A DNA stretch of 64,000 nucleotides from Persicitalea sp038235275 (GTDB taxonomy: Bacteria > Bacteroidota > Bacteroidia > Cytophagales > Spirosomataceae). Positions 44,183 through 53,862 of this stretch are shown in pieces. The translations under genes and the position numbers were made by a program. The stretch spans positions 124,001-188,000 of the forward strand of contig JBBSUC010000002.1 in NCBI GenBank assembly GCA_038235275.1, in the 5' to 3' direction. The notes under the pieces were generated by a model. It did no database searches. It was not told the origin of the DNA and saw only the letters and a list, made by a program, of their open reading frames with translations. The first letter of the stretch is position 1; every line of letters begins with the position of its first letter.

Positions 44183-47100
44183 ATGATGAAACGAATACAC
44201 GCGTATGGCTATGCCCTACTCCTCGTGTTGCTGATGGGTACGAGGGCCATGTCCCAGTCGGCTGTGAGCGGCAAGGTGACTGACGGCAAAACGAAGGAAG
44301 CCCTCATTGGCGTTTCGGTGACTATAAAGGGAACCACGACAGGAACGATCACGGATGTGGAAGGCAACTACACGATTCAGGCCACACCCGCCAACGAGTT
44401 GGTGTACTCCTACATCGGCTATTTGCCCCAAACTATCGTTGTCGGAAACCAAACGACGTTGAACGTCACGCTGGAAGAAGACAGCAAAAGTCTGGAAGAA
44501 TTGGTAGTTGTAGGTTACGGCGTTACCCAAAAGCGTGATTTGACCGGGGCGGTCGGTACGGTCGATGCGAAGCAGTTGAAAGACCTGCCCGTCTCGCGCG
44601 TGGATCAGGCCCTGCAAGGCCGAGCGGCGGGCGTGCTGGTCACCTCGGCCAACGGCTCGCCCGGTGCGCGATCAACCATCAGAATCCGGGGAGGCAATTC
44701 CATCAAGGCCGACAACGAGCCGCTGTACGTCATCGACGGGTTCATCGTCGGTACCGATTTCAACCTCAACAACATCAATACCAATGACATCGCGTCGATC
44801 GAGGTGCTGAAAGACGCCACGGCTATTTCGATTTACGGAACCCGTGGCGCGAACGGCGTTATCCTGGTCACGACCAAGAGCGGCGACTCGTTCAAAGGTG
44901 GCAAGCCCAATGTTTCGGTAAACCTGTACCGCGGCGTGCAGAGCTTGGCGCGTAAAATCGACTATCTGGACGGATTTGAGCGGGCCGACTACGGCACGGA
45001 ATTCGCCAAAAATTCCAGCAGCGTCGATCCGTTCGCCGATAAGAGCGAAGTGGCCAATACCGACTGGCAAGATTTGATTTCACAAAACGGCGCTATCTCC
45101 AACATGGATGTGTCCGTGGGTGGCAATACCAAGGATCTGAACTACTACGTTTCGGCCAATTATTTCAACCAGGAGGGAATTATCAAGGGTACGGGCCTGG
45201 AGCGATACAGTTTGCGGGCTAATCTGGATTTTAAACTGAGCAGCAAAGTAAAAGCGGGTATTCGACTCAACGGTTCTTTTTTGAAGACCGATAATGATAA
45301 AGTCGATTTATGGGCCATGCGGCTGGCGTTGACAAGTTACCCGGCTTACTACCCCGACGGCACTACCTTTTGGGATCAGAATATCGTGCAGGGCGGACCG
45401 CTCCGCAATCCTCTGGCCGATGTTAGTCTGCGGACGGATTTTACGTACGGCACCAACCTGTTGACTACGGCCTACGTGGAGTACAGTCCCTGGAAAAACG
45501 TAACGCTCCGTTCGACGATCGGGCCTAAAATCAACTGGGGAAAGACCAACCAGTTCGATCCCGGAAACTTACCGGACCGAGCCGCCGCCCAGCAGGGGGG
45601 ATTCGCCAAAATCGAAAATAATTTCTCGTACGACATCCTGCAGGAGAACACGGTGACTTTCAATAAGGATTTCAACGCCAATAATCGAATCAATCTTTTG
45701 GCGGGCTTTACCTGGCAAAAAGGATTGAACGAAACGGCCTCCGCGCAAACCCAGGGATTGTCGATTAACGCGATCAGCTACGATAACCTGAGCCTGGGCG
45801 ATCCGTTGAGCTATCGAATCGGCTCCGATTTGAAGAATTCCCGTCAGTTGGTTTCCTGGCTGGCTCGGGCCAACTACACCCTGAATGATAAATATATCTT
45901 CACGGCGGTAGGCCGGGTCGATGGCGCTTCGGTGTACTCGGGTTCCAACAATGCCTACGCCTTCTTCCCGTCGGTGGCCTTCGCCTGGCGCATCATCGAC
46001 GAATCGTTCATGAAGAACCAACGGGTCTTTTCAAATTTAAAATTGCGATCCAGCTTCGGCAGCGCGGGCAAGGAATCGATCGATCCGTACAGTACGCTGG
46101 CCGTGTTGCAAAATAATATTCTGGTTTTCAACGATACGCAAACGGTTGGTATTCAAAGGGGTAGGCCAGCTAACCCAAAACTGAAATGGGAAACGACCGA
46201 TCAGTTGGACGTTGGTTTGGAGTTTGGTTTTCTGAACAATAGAATCAGTGGGGAGATCGATTATTATTACAAAAAAACCAAGGACCTGCTGCTCGCCCGG
46301 CAAATTCCCAAGGTGACCGGATTCGATACCAAACTGGAAAACATCGGCTCGATCCAAAACCAGGGCCTGGAATTTTTGCTCAACACGATTAACGTGGATA
46401 AAAGGGACTTTAGCTGGAAATCCACGCTAACCCTGTCGGGAAACAGATCCAAAGTGCTGAATCTGGCTGGCGTCGATGAAATAATCATTTATAATTTGGA
46501 GCAAGGCGGTCCCGGCGCGAAACTAATCACCGGACGCCCCGTGGGCGTATTTACGGGAGTGCAGTACCTGGGAACCTACAAATCAGAGGAAGAAATCAAA
46601 TCCGACGGAAATCTGGGGATTCGCCAGGTAGTGGGCGGTCCGCGCTTTAAAGACACCAACGGCGACGGTAAAATCAACAACGACGATCACGTCGAGATGG
46701 GTAACCCCGAGCCGACCATCTTTGGGGGGATGAATAACTCGTTTCGGTACAAAAACTTCACTCTGGATTTGTTTTTGCAGGGGACGCTGGGGAACGACAT
46801 CTACCACGAATACAACCAACAGGGATTTTTCGGGTTGAGCGAAACAAACGTTTACGCCGAACAGCGCAACCGTTGGTCGCCCACCAACCCAAACTCCAAT
46901 ATCCCGAAAGCGGGTGGAATTGCGAGCTTGTCCGATGTCGTTTCAAACTCGGCCATGCTGGAGGATGGCTCGCATCTGCGACTCAAGACTTTGAAGGTCG
47001 AGTACAATCTTCCCCTGCAAAGCAAGGTGATCAAAGGATTGTCGGTGTACGCCGTCGGAAGCAACGTTTTTCTACTCTCCAAATTCAGAGGGTATGACCC

Positions 47101-47203
47101 GGAATCGACGCGGTTTGGAGCCAACTCGACGGTTAGGGGCATTATCAGAAATCAGTATCCCAACGCCAAGACGTACACCCTTGGTCTTAAAGCAAATTTT
47201 TAA
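44183..47203 (+). CDS. susC: SusC/RagA family TonB-dependent outer-membrane transporter
   Basis: A 1006-residue outer-membrane receptor that imports oligosaccharides with energy from TonB. A signal peptide (MMKRIHAYGYALLLVLLMGT) is followed by a carboxypeptidase-like CNA_B domain (AVSGKVTDGKTKEALIGVSV), the TonB box region (LEELVVVGYG), a plug (IRIRGGNSIKADNEPLYVID) and a 22-strand barrel ending in an aromatic (LGLKANF). The length is typical. SusD follows 8 bp later. Two Met codons at 44183 and 44186 compete; the frame further upstream is not used. The imported glycan is inferred to be sulfated because three sulfatases surround the locus. Confidence 0.96.
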   Translation: MMKRIHAYGYALLLVLLMGTRAMSQSAVSGKVTDGKTKEALIGVSVTIKGTTTGTITDVEGNYTIQATPANELVYSYIGYLPQTIVVGNQTTLNVTLEEDSKSLEELVVVGYGVTQKRDLTGAVGTVDAKQLKDLPVSRVDQALQGRAAGVLVTSANGSPGARSTIRIRGGNSIKADNEPLYVIDGFIVGTDFNLNNINTNDIASIEVLKDATAISIYGTRGANGVILVTTKSGDSFKGGKPNVSVNLYRGVQSLARKIDYLDGFERADYGTEFAKNSSSVDPFADKSEVANTDWQDLISQNGAISNMDVSVGGNTKDLNYYVSANYFNQEGIIKGTGLERYSLRANLDFKLSSKVKAGIRLNGSFLKTDNDKVDLWAMRLALTSYPAYYPDGTTFWDQNIVQGGPLRNPLADVSLRTDFTYGTNLLTTAYVEYSPWKNVTLRSTIGPKINWGKTNQFDPGNLPDRAAAQQGGFAKIENNFSYDILQENTVTFNKDFNANNRINLLAGFTWQKGLNETASAQTQGLSINAISYDNLSLGDPLSYRIGSDLKNSRQLVSWLARANYTLNDKYIFTAVGRVDGASVYSGSNNAYAFFPSVAFAWRIIDESFMKNQRVFSNLKLRSSFGSAGKESIDPYSTLAVLQNNILVFNDTQTVGIQRGRPANPKLKWETTDQLDVGLEFGFLNNRISGEIDYYYKKTKDLLLARQIPKVTGFDTKLENIGSIQNQGLEFLLNTINVDKRDFSWKSTLTLSGNRSKVLNLAGVDEIIIYNLEQGGPGAKLITGRPVGVFTGVQYLGTYKSEEEIKSDGNLGIRQVVGGPRFKDTNGDGKINNDDHVEMGNPEPTIFGGMNNSFRYKNFTLDLFLQGTLGNDIYHEYNQQGFFGLSETNVYAEQRNRWSPTNPNSNIPKAGGIASLSDVVSNSAMLEDGSHLRLKTLKVEYNLPLQSKVIKGLSVYAVGSNVFLLSKFRGYDPESTRFGANSTVRGIIRNQYPNAKTYTLGLKANF

Positions 47204-47211
47204 AGATAAAA

Positions 47212-48714
47212 ATGATGAAAAAAATATATTTTGTAGCGGTCTTGTTCCTGCTTGGAAGCTGTACCGACTTTCTTCAAGAAAACGTGCGGGGTGTCATATC
47301 GCCCAATAACTTTTACAATTCCGACCAGGAAGCCATTCAAGCCGCCAATGGTCTTTACCTGGATTTCAGGACGGGCAATACGTACAAAGGCTGGCAGGGA
47401 ATCAGCGCCTGGACGCTCTTTGGCTCCGATGAAATGATGCCCAGCCGAATTTTCGGAGGCCTGGCCCCGATCATGGATTACAACCTCACCGAAACCAACT
47501 ATGGCAATGCCTACGGCGTGTGGCGCGACCTGTACAGCGCGGTTGGCGATGCTAATTCGGTACTGGTCAACGTTGATGGGAACGCAAAAATCTCTAAGGC
47601 CACGCAGAATCTGGTCGTCGGGGAGGCCCTTTTTCTGCGGGCTCTGGCTTATTACCATCTGACTGCTTTGTGGGGCGATGTACCTTACTTCCTGGAAGAT
47701 TTGCCGCTGGATGAAGTGGCGGTCATGGGACGATCGGATATGACAAAAATCAGGAGCCAAATGGTGGAAGATTTGATTAAGTCGGAAGCGTTGCTGCCTT
47801 CTGCCAACCAGGGGCCAAACATCGGACGCGCTACCAAATGGTCGGCCAAGTTTTTGAGAACCCGGTTTTATTTGTGGCAAAAAAACTGGGCGGGGGCGCT
47901 TGCCGCGTCTCAGGATATCATCAATAACTCTCCCCACAAGTTGATGCCTACGTATAGTGCGGTCTTCGATCTCAAAAATCAATTCAACAGCGAGGCCATT
48001 TTTGGTTTCGACTTCACCAAAGACGCACCGAATAATACCCAGGACATCACCGACAGCTTCAATCCCCGACTCCGGGATGAACCCAAAGTGGCGAAACTGA
48101 GGAACGAATTCGCCGCGAAATTATCGGCGCGAAATGAGGAATTCAACGGCTACGGCTTGAACGTGCCCCTGAACGATTTGATCGACAAATTTCCCAAAAA
48201 CGATTTACGCCGTCCTTACACGCTGCTGAATAACTATTTGGGCTACGATCTTACTTTCACCTATTTGACCAAAAGAACCAATTTCGACTTTGTGAATTCT
48301 CCCCGGGGAAATCACGGCGAATCCTGGATTACGATGCGGCTGGCGCAAGTTTACTTGATGGCTGCCGAAGCCGCCAACGAAGTCGGCAAAACCCCCGAGG
48401 CGCTCAACTACCTGAACAAAATCAGGGAAAGGGCTTACTCCCCCGCCAATCCGGTGACCACCACCAATCAAGCCGAACTGCGCAAAGCCATTCAGGACGA
48501 GTACAAGTGGGAACTGGCCGGCGAGTCGGAACGCCGCTACGACCTGATCCGCTGGGGCATCCTGGTAGAAACCGTTAAAAAGGCCAACTACGGCATATTC
48601 AAGGGGAACGAAAACATCAAGCCTTATATGGTAAAGTTGCCCATTCCGCAACAAGAGATCGATTTGAACCCGAATTTGTTGGAATCCGATCCAACGAATA
48701 ACGGGTACCGATGA
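47212..48714 (+). CDS. susD: SusD/RagB family nutrient-binding lipoprotein
   Basis: A 500-residue surface lipoprotein that captures glycan and forms the lid of SusC. C17 in FLLGSC is the lipid anchor. The TPR-like helices AQVYLMAAEAANEVGKTPEA and the C-terminal LRKAIQDEYKWELAGESERR motif (E-R-x-E-L-A-x-E-x-x-R) are diagnostic. It ends in the normal LLESDPTNNGYR. The 8-bp gap to susC shows one operon, closed by the hairpin terminator at 48740-48780. The ligand specificity cannot be read off the sequence. Confidence 0.96.
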   Translation: MMKKIYFVAVLFLLGSCTDFLQENVRGVISPNNFYNSDQEAIQAANGLYLDFRTGNTYKGWQGISAWTLFGSDEMMPSRIFGGLAPIMDYNLTETNYGNAYGVWRDLYSAVGDANSVLVNVDGNAKISKATQNLVVGEALFLRALAYYHLTALWGDVPYFLEDLPLDEVAVMGRSDMTKIRSQMVEDLIKSEALLPSANQGPNIGRATKWSAKFLRTRFYLWQKNWAGALAASQDIINNSPHKLMPTYSAVFDLKNQFNSEAIFGFDFTKDAPNNTQDITDSFNPRLRDEPKVAKLRNEFAAKLSARNEEFNGYGLNVPLNDLIDKFPKNDLRRPYTLLNNYLGYDLTFTYLTKRTNFDFVNSPRGNHGESWITMRLAQVYLMAAEAANEVGKTPEALNYLNKIRERAYSPANPVTTTNQAELRKAIQDEYKWELAGESERRYDLIRWGILVETVKKANYGIFKGNENIKPYMVKLPIPQQEIDLNPNLLESDPTNNGYR

Positions 48715-48739
48715 CAGGGTTAAAATAATCTTTGAAAGT

Positions 48740-48780
48740 CAAAACCAGGCCGCCCAATTTTTTGACGGCCTGGTTTTGAA
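48740..48780 (+). terminator. Rho-independent terminator after susD
   Basis: The arms TCAAAACCAGGCCG (48740-48753) and CGGCCTGGTTTTGA (48767-48780) form a perfect 14-bp stem with a 13-nt loop. It is a strong intrinsic terminator ending the susCD operon. The T run after it is short. Confidence 0.85.
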
Positions 48781-48822
48781 CTTTTGCGTAAATTGAAGCC
48801 TGAACTTACTTTGTGAAACTCC

Positions 48823-50781
48823 GTGAAAAACTCTGTGAAACCGGGTCGCTCCGGCGCACCGGGCGGCGAACCGCTCTGTGGCCTAAAAAAATGCTGGCTA
48901 CTACTTCTCATCCTTAGCAGCTTGACTGCCCATAGCCAGAATTCCCGCCCAAATATCCTCTGGCTTACCTTCGAGGATACCTCTCCCGAGTTCATCGGCA
49001 TCTACGGCAACCTCACCGCCAAAACCCCCACAATGGATCAACTCGCCCGAGAGGGCGTTCGCTTCAACTACGCCTTCTCCACGGGCAGCGTCTGCTCGCC
49101 CAGCCGCTCTACGCTCATTACAGGTGTCAAAAGCTACGAACTTGGTACGGGCAACCACCGCAGTGCCTACCCGATTCCTGACTTTATCCACGGCTTCCCA
49201 AAGTACCTCAAAGACGCGGGTTATTACACGACCAACAACGCCAAGACGGACTACAATACTTCCGACATTAAGCGGGTGATTCAGGAAAGTTGGGACGAAA
49301 GTTCCAACAAAGCGGGCTGGTGGAACCGGGCCGAAGAACAGCCCTTTTTTGCCGTTTTCAACAGCATGACCAGCCACCAGTCGCGGACGATGACCTTTCC
49401 CTATGACCAATACAAGGAGATGGTGTTGGACCAACTGCCCGACTCCATGAAGACCGCCGACGCGGAGGTGTTCATGCCTCCCTATTACCGCGAAAGTCCC
49501 GAAATGCGCAAGCAAATGGCGCGGGTAAACAACTCGATCAGTAAGACCGATGTGGAATTCAAGGAGTTGCTGGATCGCCTGGAAAAGGAAGGCTTGCGGC
49601 AGAATACGATCATTTTTCTTTTTGCCGACCACGGCGAGGGAATGCCGCGTTCCAAAACCAACGGTATCGGGCTGGGCCACCGCGTACCGTTTGTGATCTG
49701 GTTTCCCGAAAAATATCGCCACCTCTCGCCTTGGGGCGAGGCCGGGGCCGTAACTGACGAGATGATTGATTTTACCGACTTGCCACCCACGGTACTTTCG
49801 TTGGCCGGCCTCACTGTTCCCGACTACATGAAAGGCCGCGTACTGACCGGAACGCAGCGAAAACCTGAGCCGAAGTACCTCTTCCTGTCTTCCGACCGCT
49901 CCGACGAAAGCTACGATTTGACGCGCACGGTCATTCAGGGAAAGTATGCCTATTCCCGCGCTTTCATGCCTTACATCCAGGAGCTTCGTTACTTGATTTA
50001 CATGGATATGGGCGAAATTACTGAGCAAATCCGCCAAGATTATAAAGCGGGTAAACTATCGGCCATCCAACGACAGATGCTCGAGCCACGCCCGGCGGAG
50101 TATTTGTACGACATGGAGAAAGATCCGTGGGAAATCAATAATCTGGCCGAAGACCCGGCTTACGCGAAGATGCTCCGGCAATTTCGCAAGGTGCAGGCAA
50201 AGGAAATTTTAGAAAAAAAAGACGTCTTGTTCTTACCAGAGTACGAGATTGCGCAAATTTCCAAAACTACCACGCCCTACCAGTATCGCGCTCATCTAGA
50301 TTTAAAACCGATTTACAAAATGGCCATGTATTCGGGTTTCAGAACGGAAAAGGCGAGAAAAACCCAGATCAAGAGTTTGAAAGATAAAAATGATCTTGTC
50401 AGATACTGGGCTTTACTGGGTCTGAAAAGCAATGTCAAAGCCATCACCGACTTGGAAAAGTTTGCGCTCAATCCCGCCCTCGACGACCCTTACGCGCCCA
50501 ACCGCATCATTGCTGCCTCGCTTATCTCGGAATTAGCAGATGCCCCGGCGTCCCGGAAAATTCTGGTGGACGCTATCCAGTCCAACGACGACGACCGTAG
50601 TAATCTGGCGATCCAGCAGATTATGTACCAGCCGAACGCGGCCAGCTTTTTGCCGGAAATCAAGAATTTTTACGAACAGCAAAAAAAACTAGGCAAGAAG
50701 AAACTTTTCAACGCCAACCGCTCGGCGGAGATGATGCTGTACGTGTACGATGGTCGGCCCGTGCGGGAAGAAGAAGAGTAG
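48823..50781 (+). CDS. sulfatase with C-terminal HEAT-like tail (third of three)
   Basis: A 652-residue family S1 sulfatase. The metal site NILWLTFEDTS and C91 in VCSPSRSTLITG (formylglycine precursor) are clear, with FLFADHGEGMPR later. It resembles the heparan N-sulfatase-like branch. After the catalytic part a tail from about 505 shows helical repeats (LVRYWALLGLKSNVKAITDL, RIIAASLISELADAPASRKI) like HEAT units. The start is uncertain: GTG 48823 opens in a spacer of repeated GTGAAA words, and residues 21-39 (LKKCWLLLLILSSLTAHSQ) look like the true signal. Its context is the SusCD locus. Confidence 0.9.
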   Translation: MKNSVKPGRSGAPGGEPLCGLKKCWLLLLILSSLTAHSQNSRPNILWLTFEDTSPEFIGIYGNLTAKTPTMDQLAREGVRFNYAFSTGSVCSPSRSTLITGVKSYELGTGNHRSAYPIPDFIHGFPKYLKDAGYYTTNNAKTDYNTSDIKRVIQESWDESSNKAGWWNRAEEQPFFAVFNSMTSHQSRTMTFPYDQYKEMVLDQLPDSMKTADAEVFMPPYYRESPEMRKQMARVNNSISKTDVEFKELLDRLEKEGLRQNTIIFLFADHGEGMPRSKTNGIGLGHRVPFVIWFPEKYRHLSPWGEAGAVTDEMIDFTDLPPTVLSLAGLTVPDYMKGRVLTGTQRKPEPKYLFLSSDRSDESYDLTRTVIQGKYAYSRAFMPYIQELRYLIYMDMGEITEQIRQDYKAGKLSAIQRQMLEPRPAEYLYDMEKDPWEINNLAEDPAYAKMLRQFRKVQAKEILEKKDVLFLPEYEIAQISKTTTPYQYRAHLDLKPIYKMAMYSGFRTEKARKTQIKSLKDKNDLVRYWALLGLKSNVKAITDLEKFALNPALDDPYAPNRIIAASLISELADAPASRKILVDAIQSNDDDRSNLAIQQIMYQPNAASFLPEIKNFYEQQKKLGKKKLFNANRSAEMMLYVYDGRPVREEEE

Positions 50782-50851
50782 AGCGTAAAGCACTAGCAAA
50801 TGAAAACAACTCTTCGTAAATAGGGTTTTCTAGCTAAACAAACCAATAAAA

Positions 50852-51133
50852 ATGATGACTGCTACCTGGAATGACCAAACCATCGCCGAGAGCGACGAAA
50901 CGATCGTCGTTGAAAACAACCACTACTTTCCGATCGAGTCCGTGAAGAGCGAATACTTGCAGGAATCCGACACGCACTCTGCCTGTCCGTGGAAGGGAAC
51001 GGCTTCGTATTACAGCCTGAATGTGGACGGCAAAACCAATAAAGATGCCGCCTGGTACTATCCAAATGCCAAAGACGCTGCCAAAAACATCGAGGGCTAC
51101 GTTGCCTTCTGGAAAGGCGTGACGGTAAAGTAG
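50852..51133 (+). CDS. DUF427 family protein
   Basis: A 93-residue soluble protein with the family pattern: WNDQTIAESDETIVVENNHY, YFPIESVKSEYL, then HSACPWKGTASYYSLNVDG and AAWYYPNAK...KNIEGYVAFW. The conserved Cys-Pro-Trp-Lys and the Ala-Trp-Tyr-Tyr-Pro are DUF427 hallmarks. The fold is a small beta barrel; the function is unknown. The BCCT transporter begins 13 bp later, so the two are probably cotranscribed. Confidence 0.92.
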   Translation: MMTATWNDQTIAESDETIVVENNHYFPIESVKSEYLQESDTHSACPWKGTASYYSLNVDGKTNKDAAWYYPNAKDAAKNIEGYVAFWKGVTVK

Positions 51134-51146
51134 CTACCTTCACCGG

Positions 51147-52697
51147 ATGAAGCAGCTTCGCCCCTTCGTCTTTTGGCCACCCTTTCTCGTCCTCATCGGC
51201 GTCTGTATTTTCAGCCTCATCGACCCGCAGGCGATGATTTCGGTCATCGCCGCGCTCAATGCCGGTATGATGGGGTCGCTGGGTTGGCTTTTTTCGGTGG
51301 GAGCGTTGGTGTTTTTTTTGCTTTGCCTGGTCGTGTACGTTTCGCCTTTGGGCAAAATCAGGATCGGCGGGCCGCTTGCGCTGCCGCTGCTGAACCGCTG
51401 GCGGTGGTTTTCCATCACGCTTTGCACGACCATCGCCACGGGTATCCTATTCTGGGGTACCGCCGAACCGCTTTTTCATCTCCACGCCCCGCCGCCGAGT
51501 TTGGGCCTCACGCCCAATAGCCGTGAGGCGGCGACCTTCGCCGTTTCGACTATGTATATGCACTGGTCGCTGATTCCCTACGGAATCTACACGCTGGGCG
51601 GGCTGATGTTCGCGCTTTGCTACTACAATCTCAATCAGCCTTTTAGCCTGGGGTCGATGTTATACCCGATTTTGGGCAACCGCGTCCATCGGTCGCTGGC
51701 TACCTGGATCGACGCGCTTTGCCTGTTCTGTCTGGTGGCGGGCATGGCGGCTTCGCTGGGGGCGGGCATTCTTATTATTTCCGGCGGAATTGAACACATG
51801 GCGGGCATCCCGGCCAGTGTTTTCGTTATGGGCTTGGTGGCGGTAGCCATCGTCCTGTCGTTCGTGGCTTCGGCGGCGAGCGGTTTGCTGCGCGGCATCC
51901 GCATTCTGTCCGAAATCAACGTCAGCATTTTCATTGCGCTGGGCGTGTTCATGTTCCTGGCCGGACCGACGCTGTTTTTGCTGTCGTTTGGTTTGGAAGC
52001 TTTCGGCGAGTACATCACGCATTTTTTCACGAGAAGTCTGATCGGTACCATCACGCCCGATGTGGAGTGGGCCAAAAGCTGGACGATTTTTAACTGGACC
52101 AACTGGCTGGCCTGGACGCCGATCACGGCTTTATTTTTGGGCAGAATCGCCATTGGCTACACCGTGCGGCAGTTCATTGTTTTCAATCTTTTTCTGCCCG
52201 CGCTTTTCGCCTGCGTCTGGATTATGATTTTCAGCGTCAGCGCCATTCACTACGATTTCCAGTCGCCCGGCTCGCCGCTCTACGCCGTGCTCAACCAGGA
52301 AGGCGGAGCCAGTCGGGTCATTTTCTCAATTTTGGAAAAGTTACCCTTCGCCCCAATCACCAGCGTCGTTTTCTTCGTCACGGCCTTCCTCTCCTACGTC
52401 ACCGCCGCCGACTCCAACACTACCGCCATGAGCGGCATTAGCGTAGGTCACGACGCCGCCGAACATGACGACCCAACCAAAGATGAACCGCCGCTTTACG
52501 TGAAAATAGCCTGGGGTAGTTTGATTGGCCTGATTGCCTGGATTATGGTGTCGTTTGCGGGGGAAGGCAAGGACAAAGGGTTGGAAGGCGTAAAAATTCT
52601 CTCGAACCTGGGCGGTTTTCCGGCTTTGATCCTGATGATTTTTGTGGCCTGGGGAATGGTGAAGTTGATGTTGAATCCGGGAAAAGTAGGGGGTTAA
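51147..52697 (+). CDS. BCCT family (betaine/carnitine/choline) transporter
   Basis: A 516-residue inner-membrane transporter with 12 hydrophobic helices. The signature of helix 8 is present: WTIFNWTNWLAWTPITALFL, followed by GRIAIGYTVRQF. The helix 3 region GILFWGTAEPLFH and the glycine/serine-rich unwound stretch MAASLGAGILIISGG match. BCCT carriers take up quaternary ammonium compounds with Na+ or H+; a Met in place of the usual Gly-X-Gly pattern leaves the coupling ion open. Betaine uptake for osmotic stress is the usual role. No choline-metabolism gene is adjacent. Confidence 0.92.
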   Translation: MKQLRPFVFWPPFLVLIGVCIFSLIDPQAMISVIAALNAGMMGSLGWLFSVGALVFFLLCLVVYVSPLGKIRIGGPLALPLLNRWRWFSITLCTTIATGILFWGTAEPLFHLHAPPPSLGLTPNSREAATFAVSTMYMHWSLIPYGIYTLGGLMFALCYYNLNQPFSLGSMLYPILGNRVHRSLATWIDALCLFCLVAGMAASLGAGILIISGGIEHMAGIPASVFVMGLVAVAIVLSFVASAASGLLRGIRILSEINVSIFIALGVFMFLAGPTLFLLSFGLEAFGEYITHFFTRSLIGTITPDVEWAKSWTIFNWTNWLAWTPITALFLGRIAIGYTVRQFIVFNLFLPALFACVWIMIFSVSAIHYDFQSPGSPLYAVLNQEGGASRVIFSILEKLPFAPITSVVFFVTAFLSYVTAADSNTTAMSGISVGHDAAEHDDPTKDEPPLYVKIAWGSLIGLIAWIMVSFAGEGKDKGLEGVKILSNLGGFPALILMIFVAWGMVKLMLNPGKVGG

Positions 52698-52706
52698 ACG
52701 GTAAAG

Positions 52707-52755
52707 GGTCAAGAGGTTAATCGGTCAAGGGCCCTTACCCATTTAACCTTTGACC
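52707..52755. repeat. iterated-word hairpin between the BCCT and isomerase genes
   Basis: The two halves meet at GGGCCC (52729-52734) and pair imperfectly over about 27 bp, roughly 23 matched. Both are made from the words GGTCAA and GGTTAA. More copies of the same words continue to 52771. It lies between converging genes and can act as a two-way terminator. Confidence 0.7.
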
Positions 52756-52781
52756 ATTTGACCCCTTTTCGCCACGGCCAC

Positions 52782-53726
52782 CTACCCCATCAATGTATTG
52801 AAAGTCTCCCTCGCCTGCGCTAAATCCTGCCGATGGGCGTCGATGGCGGTCTGCTCATTCGTCGATTCTTTTTCCAAACATTGCTCCATGACGAGGTGGG
52901 GCGTAATACCCATGTTTTTGAGTTCGACCGCCACGCGGTTGTAGTCAATGTCGCCCGTAGGCTGGAAGCTTTCCAACCAAATACCGTCTCTGGATTGCCG
53001 GATGTGCATTTCAGTGATGCGTTTCCCGTAGAGTTTCAGCACATCGAACACGGCGAGTTGCGAATTGCCCGAGCCGCGATAAATCCAGTGGACGTCCATG
53101 CAAAACGACACATTGGCCGGTTCGGTGTTAAGCATCATATGGTGGAATTCCCGCGCCCCGGCCCGCATTTCCATGTCGTGGGTGTGGTACGAAAGCGTCA
53201 TACCCATCTTGCGCAATTCTTGTCCGAGTTGATTCAGGTTTTTGGCCTGCTCTACGAGTTGGGCATCGTCCTTCACCTCTGGCCCGTTCCAGGCAATGGG
53301 GCTGGGGTTGGTTACCACGATTTTGGTATTGAGTAGTTTCTTGGCTGTTTTAGCAATCTCCAATGCCTTGTCGAGCGATTTCTTGGCTTCGTACGTATCA
53401 TGTAGTACGCTGTTGACGTAAAAAGAAGGTACCACAATTCCGTATTTTTTGACGATTGGAGCTAGTTTTTCAACCTCCTCCACCGATTCGAAACTCGGCT
53501 CGAAGGCCTTGAAGCCCGACTTAGCGTATTCAGCCATCGAAATCTCCAAATCAGCTTTCCAGTCACGGCCTTCACGCCGAAAAAAGGTAAACCAGGTGTA
53601 TTGGTTGCAGGAAATCGGGAAGGGCAGTTTTTGGGCTCCGGCAACAGTTGCCGTCGGAAAGTTCAAAGAAGCAGCGGCGGTAAGACCCAGCGTACTTTGC
53701 AGAAAATGGCGTCGGTTGGAAGGCAT
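52782..53726 (-). CDS. Tat-exported sugar phosphate isomerase/epimerase-like protein
   Basis: A 314-residue xylose isomerase-like TIM-barrel protein. Residues 1-30 form a twin-arginine signal (SNRRHFLQSTLGLTAAASLN), so the folded enzyme is sent to the periplasm. Barrel features include GFKAFEPSFESVEEVEKL, MTLSYHTHDMEMRAG with a His-x-His-Asp metal site, VSFCMDVHW and ITEMHIRQS. Such proteins isomerise or epimerise free sugars or polyols using a divalent metal; the substrate is unknown. It is at the edge of the glycan region and may belong to it. Confidence 0.87.
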   Translation of the reverse strand: MPSNRRHFLQSTLGLTAAASLNFPTATVAGAQKLPFPISCNQYTWFTFFRREGRDWKADLEISMAEYAKSGFKAFEPSFESVEEVEKLAPIVKKYGIVVPSFYVNSVLHDTYEAKKSLDKALEIAKTAKKLLNTKIVVTNPSPIAWNGPEVKDDAQLVEQAKNLNQLGQELRKMGMTLSYHTHDMEMRAGAREFHHMMLNTEPANVSFCMDVHWIYRGSGNSQLAVFDVLKLYGKRITEMHIRQSRDGIWLESFQPTGDIDYNRVAVELKNMGITPHLVMEQCLEKESTNEQTAIDAHRQDLAQARETFNTLMG

Positions 53727-53862
53727 CGATGTTGTTAAATCGTCGAACTGTTGACGAGACCGCCCGCGCGGTCATTGAATTACTGTGGATTAAGTGGATT
53801 CGTTTAAGCGATTATGTATAAACGATTTGCAAGGCTATTTCTACTGAAATACACATTTATCT

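Noticed and set aside
48901..50037. 378-codon minus-strand frame opposite the third sulfatase
   Set aside because: The plus strand carries the CSPSR sulfatase signature, so this is a shadow.
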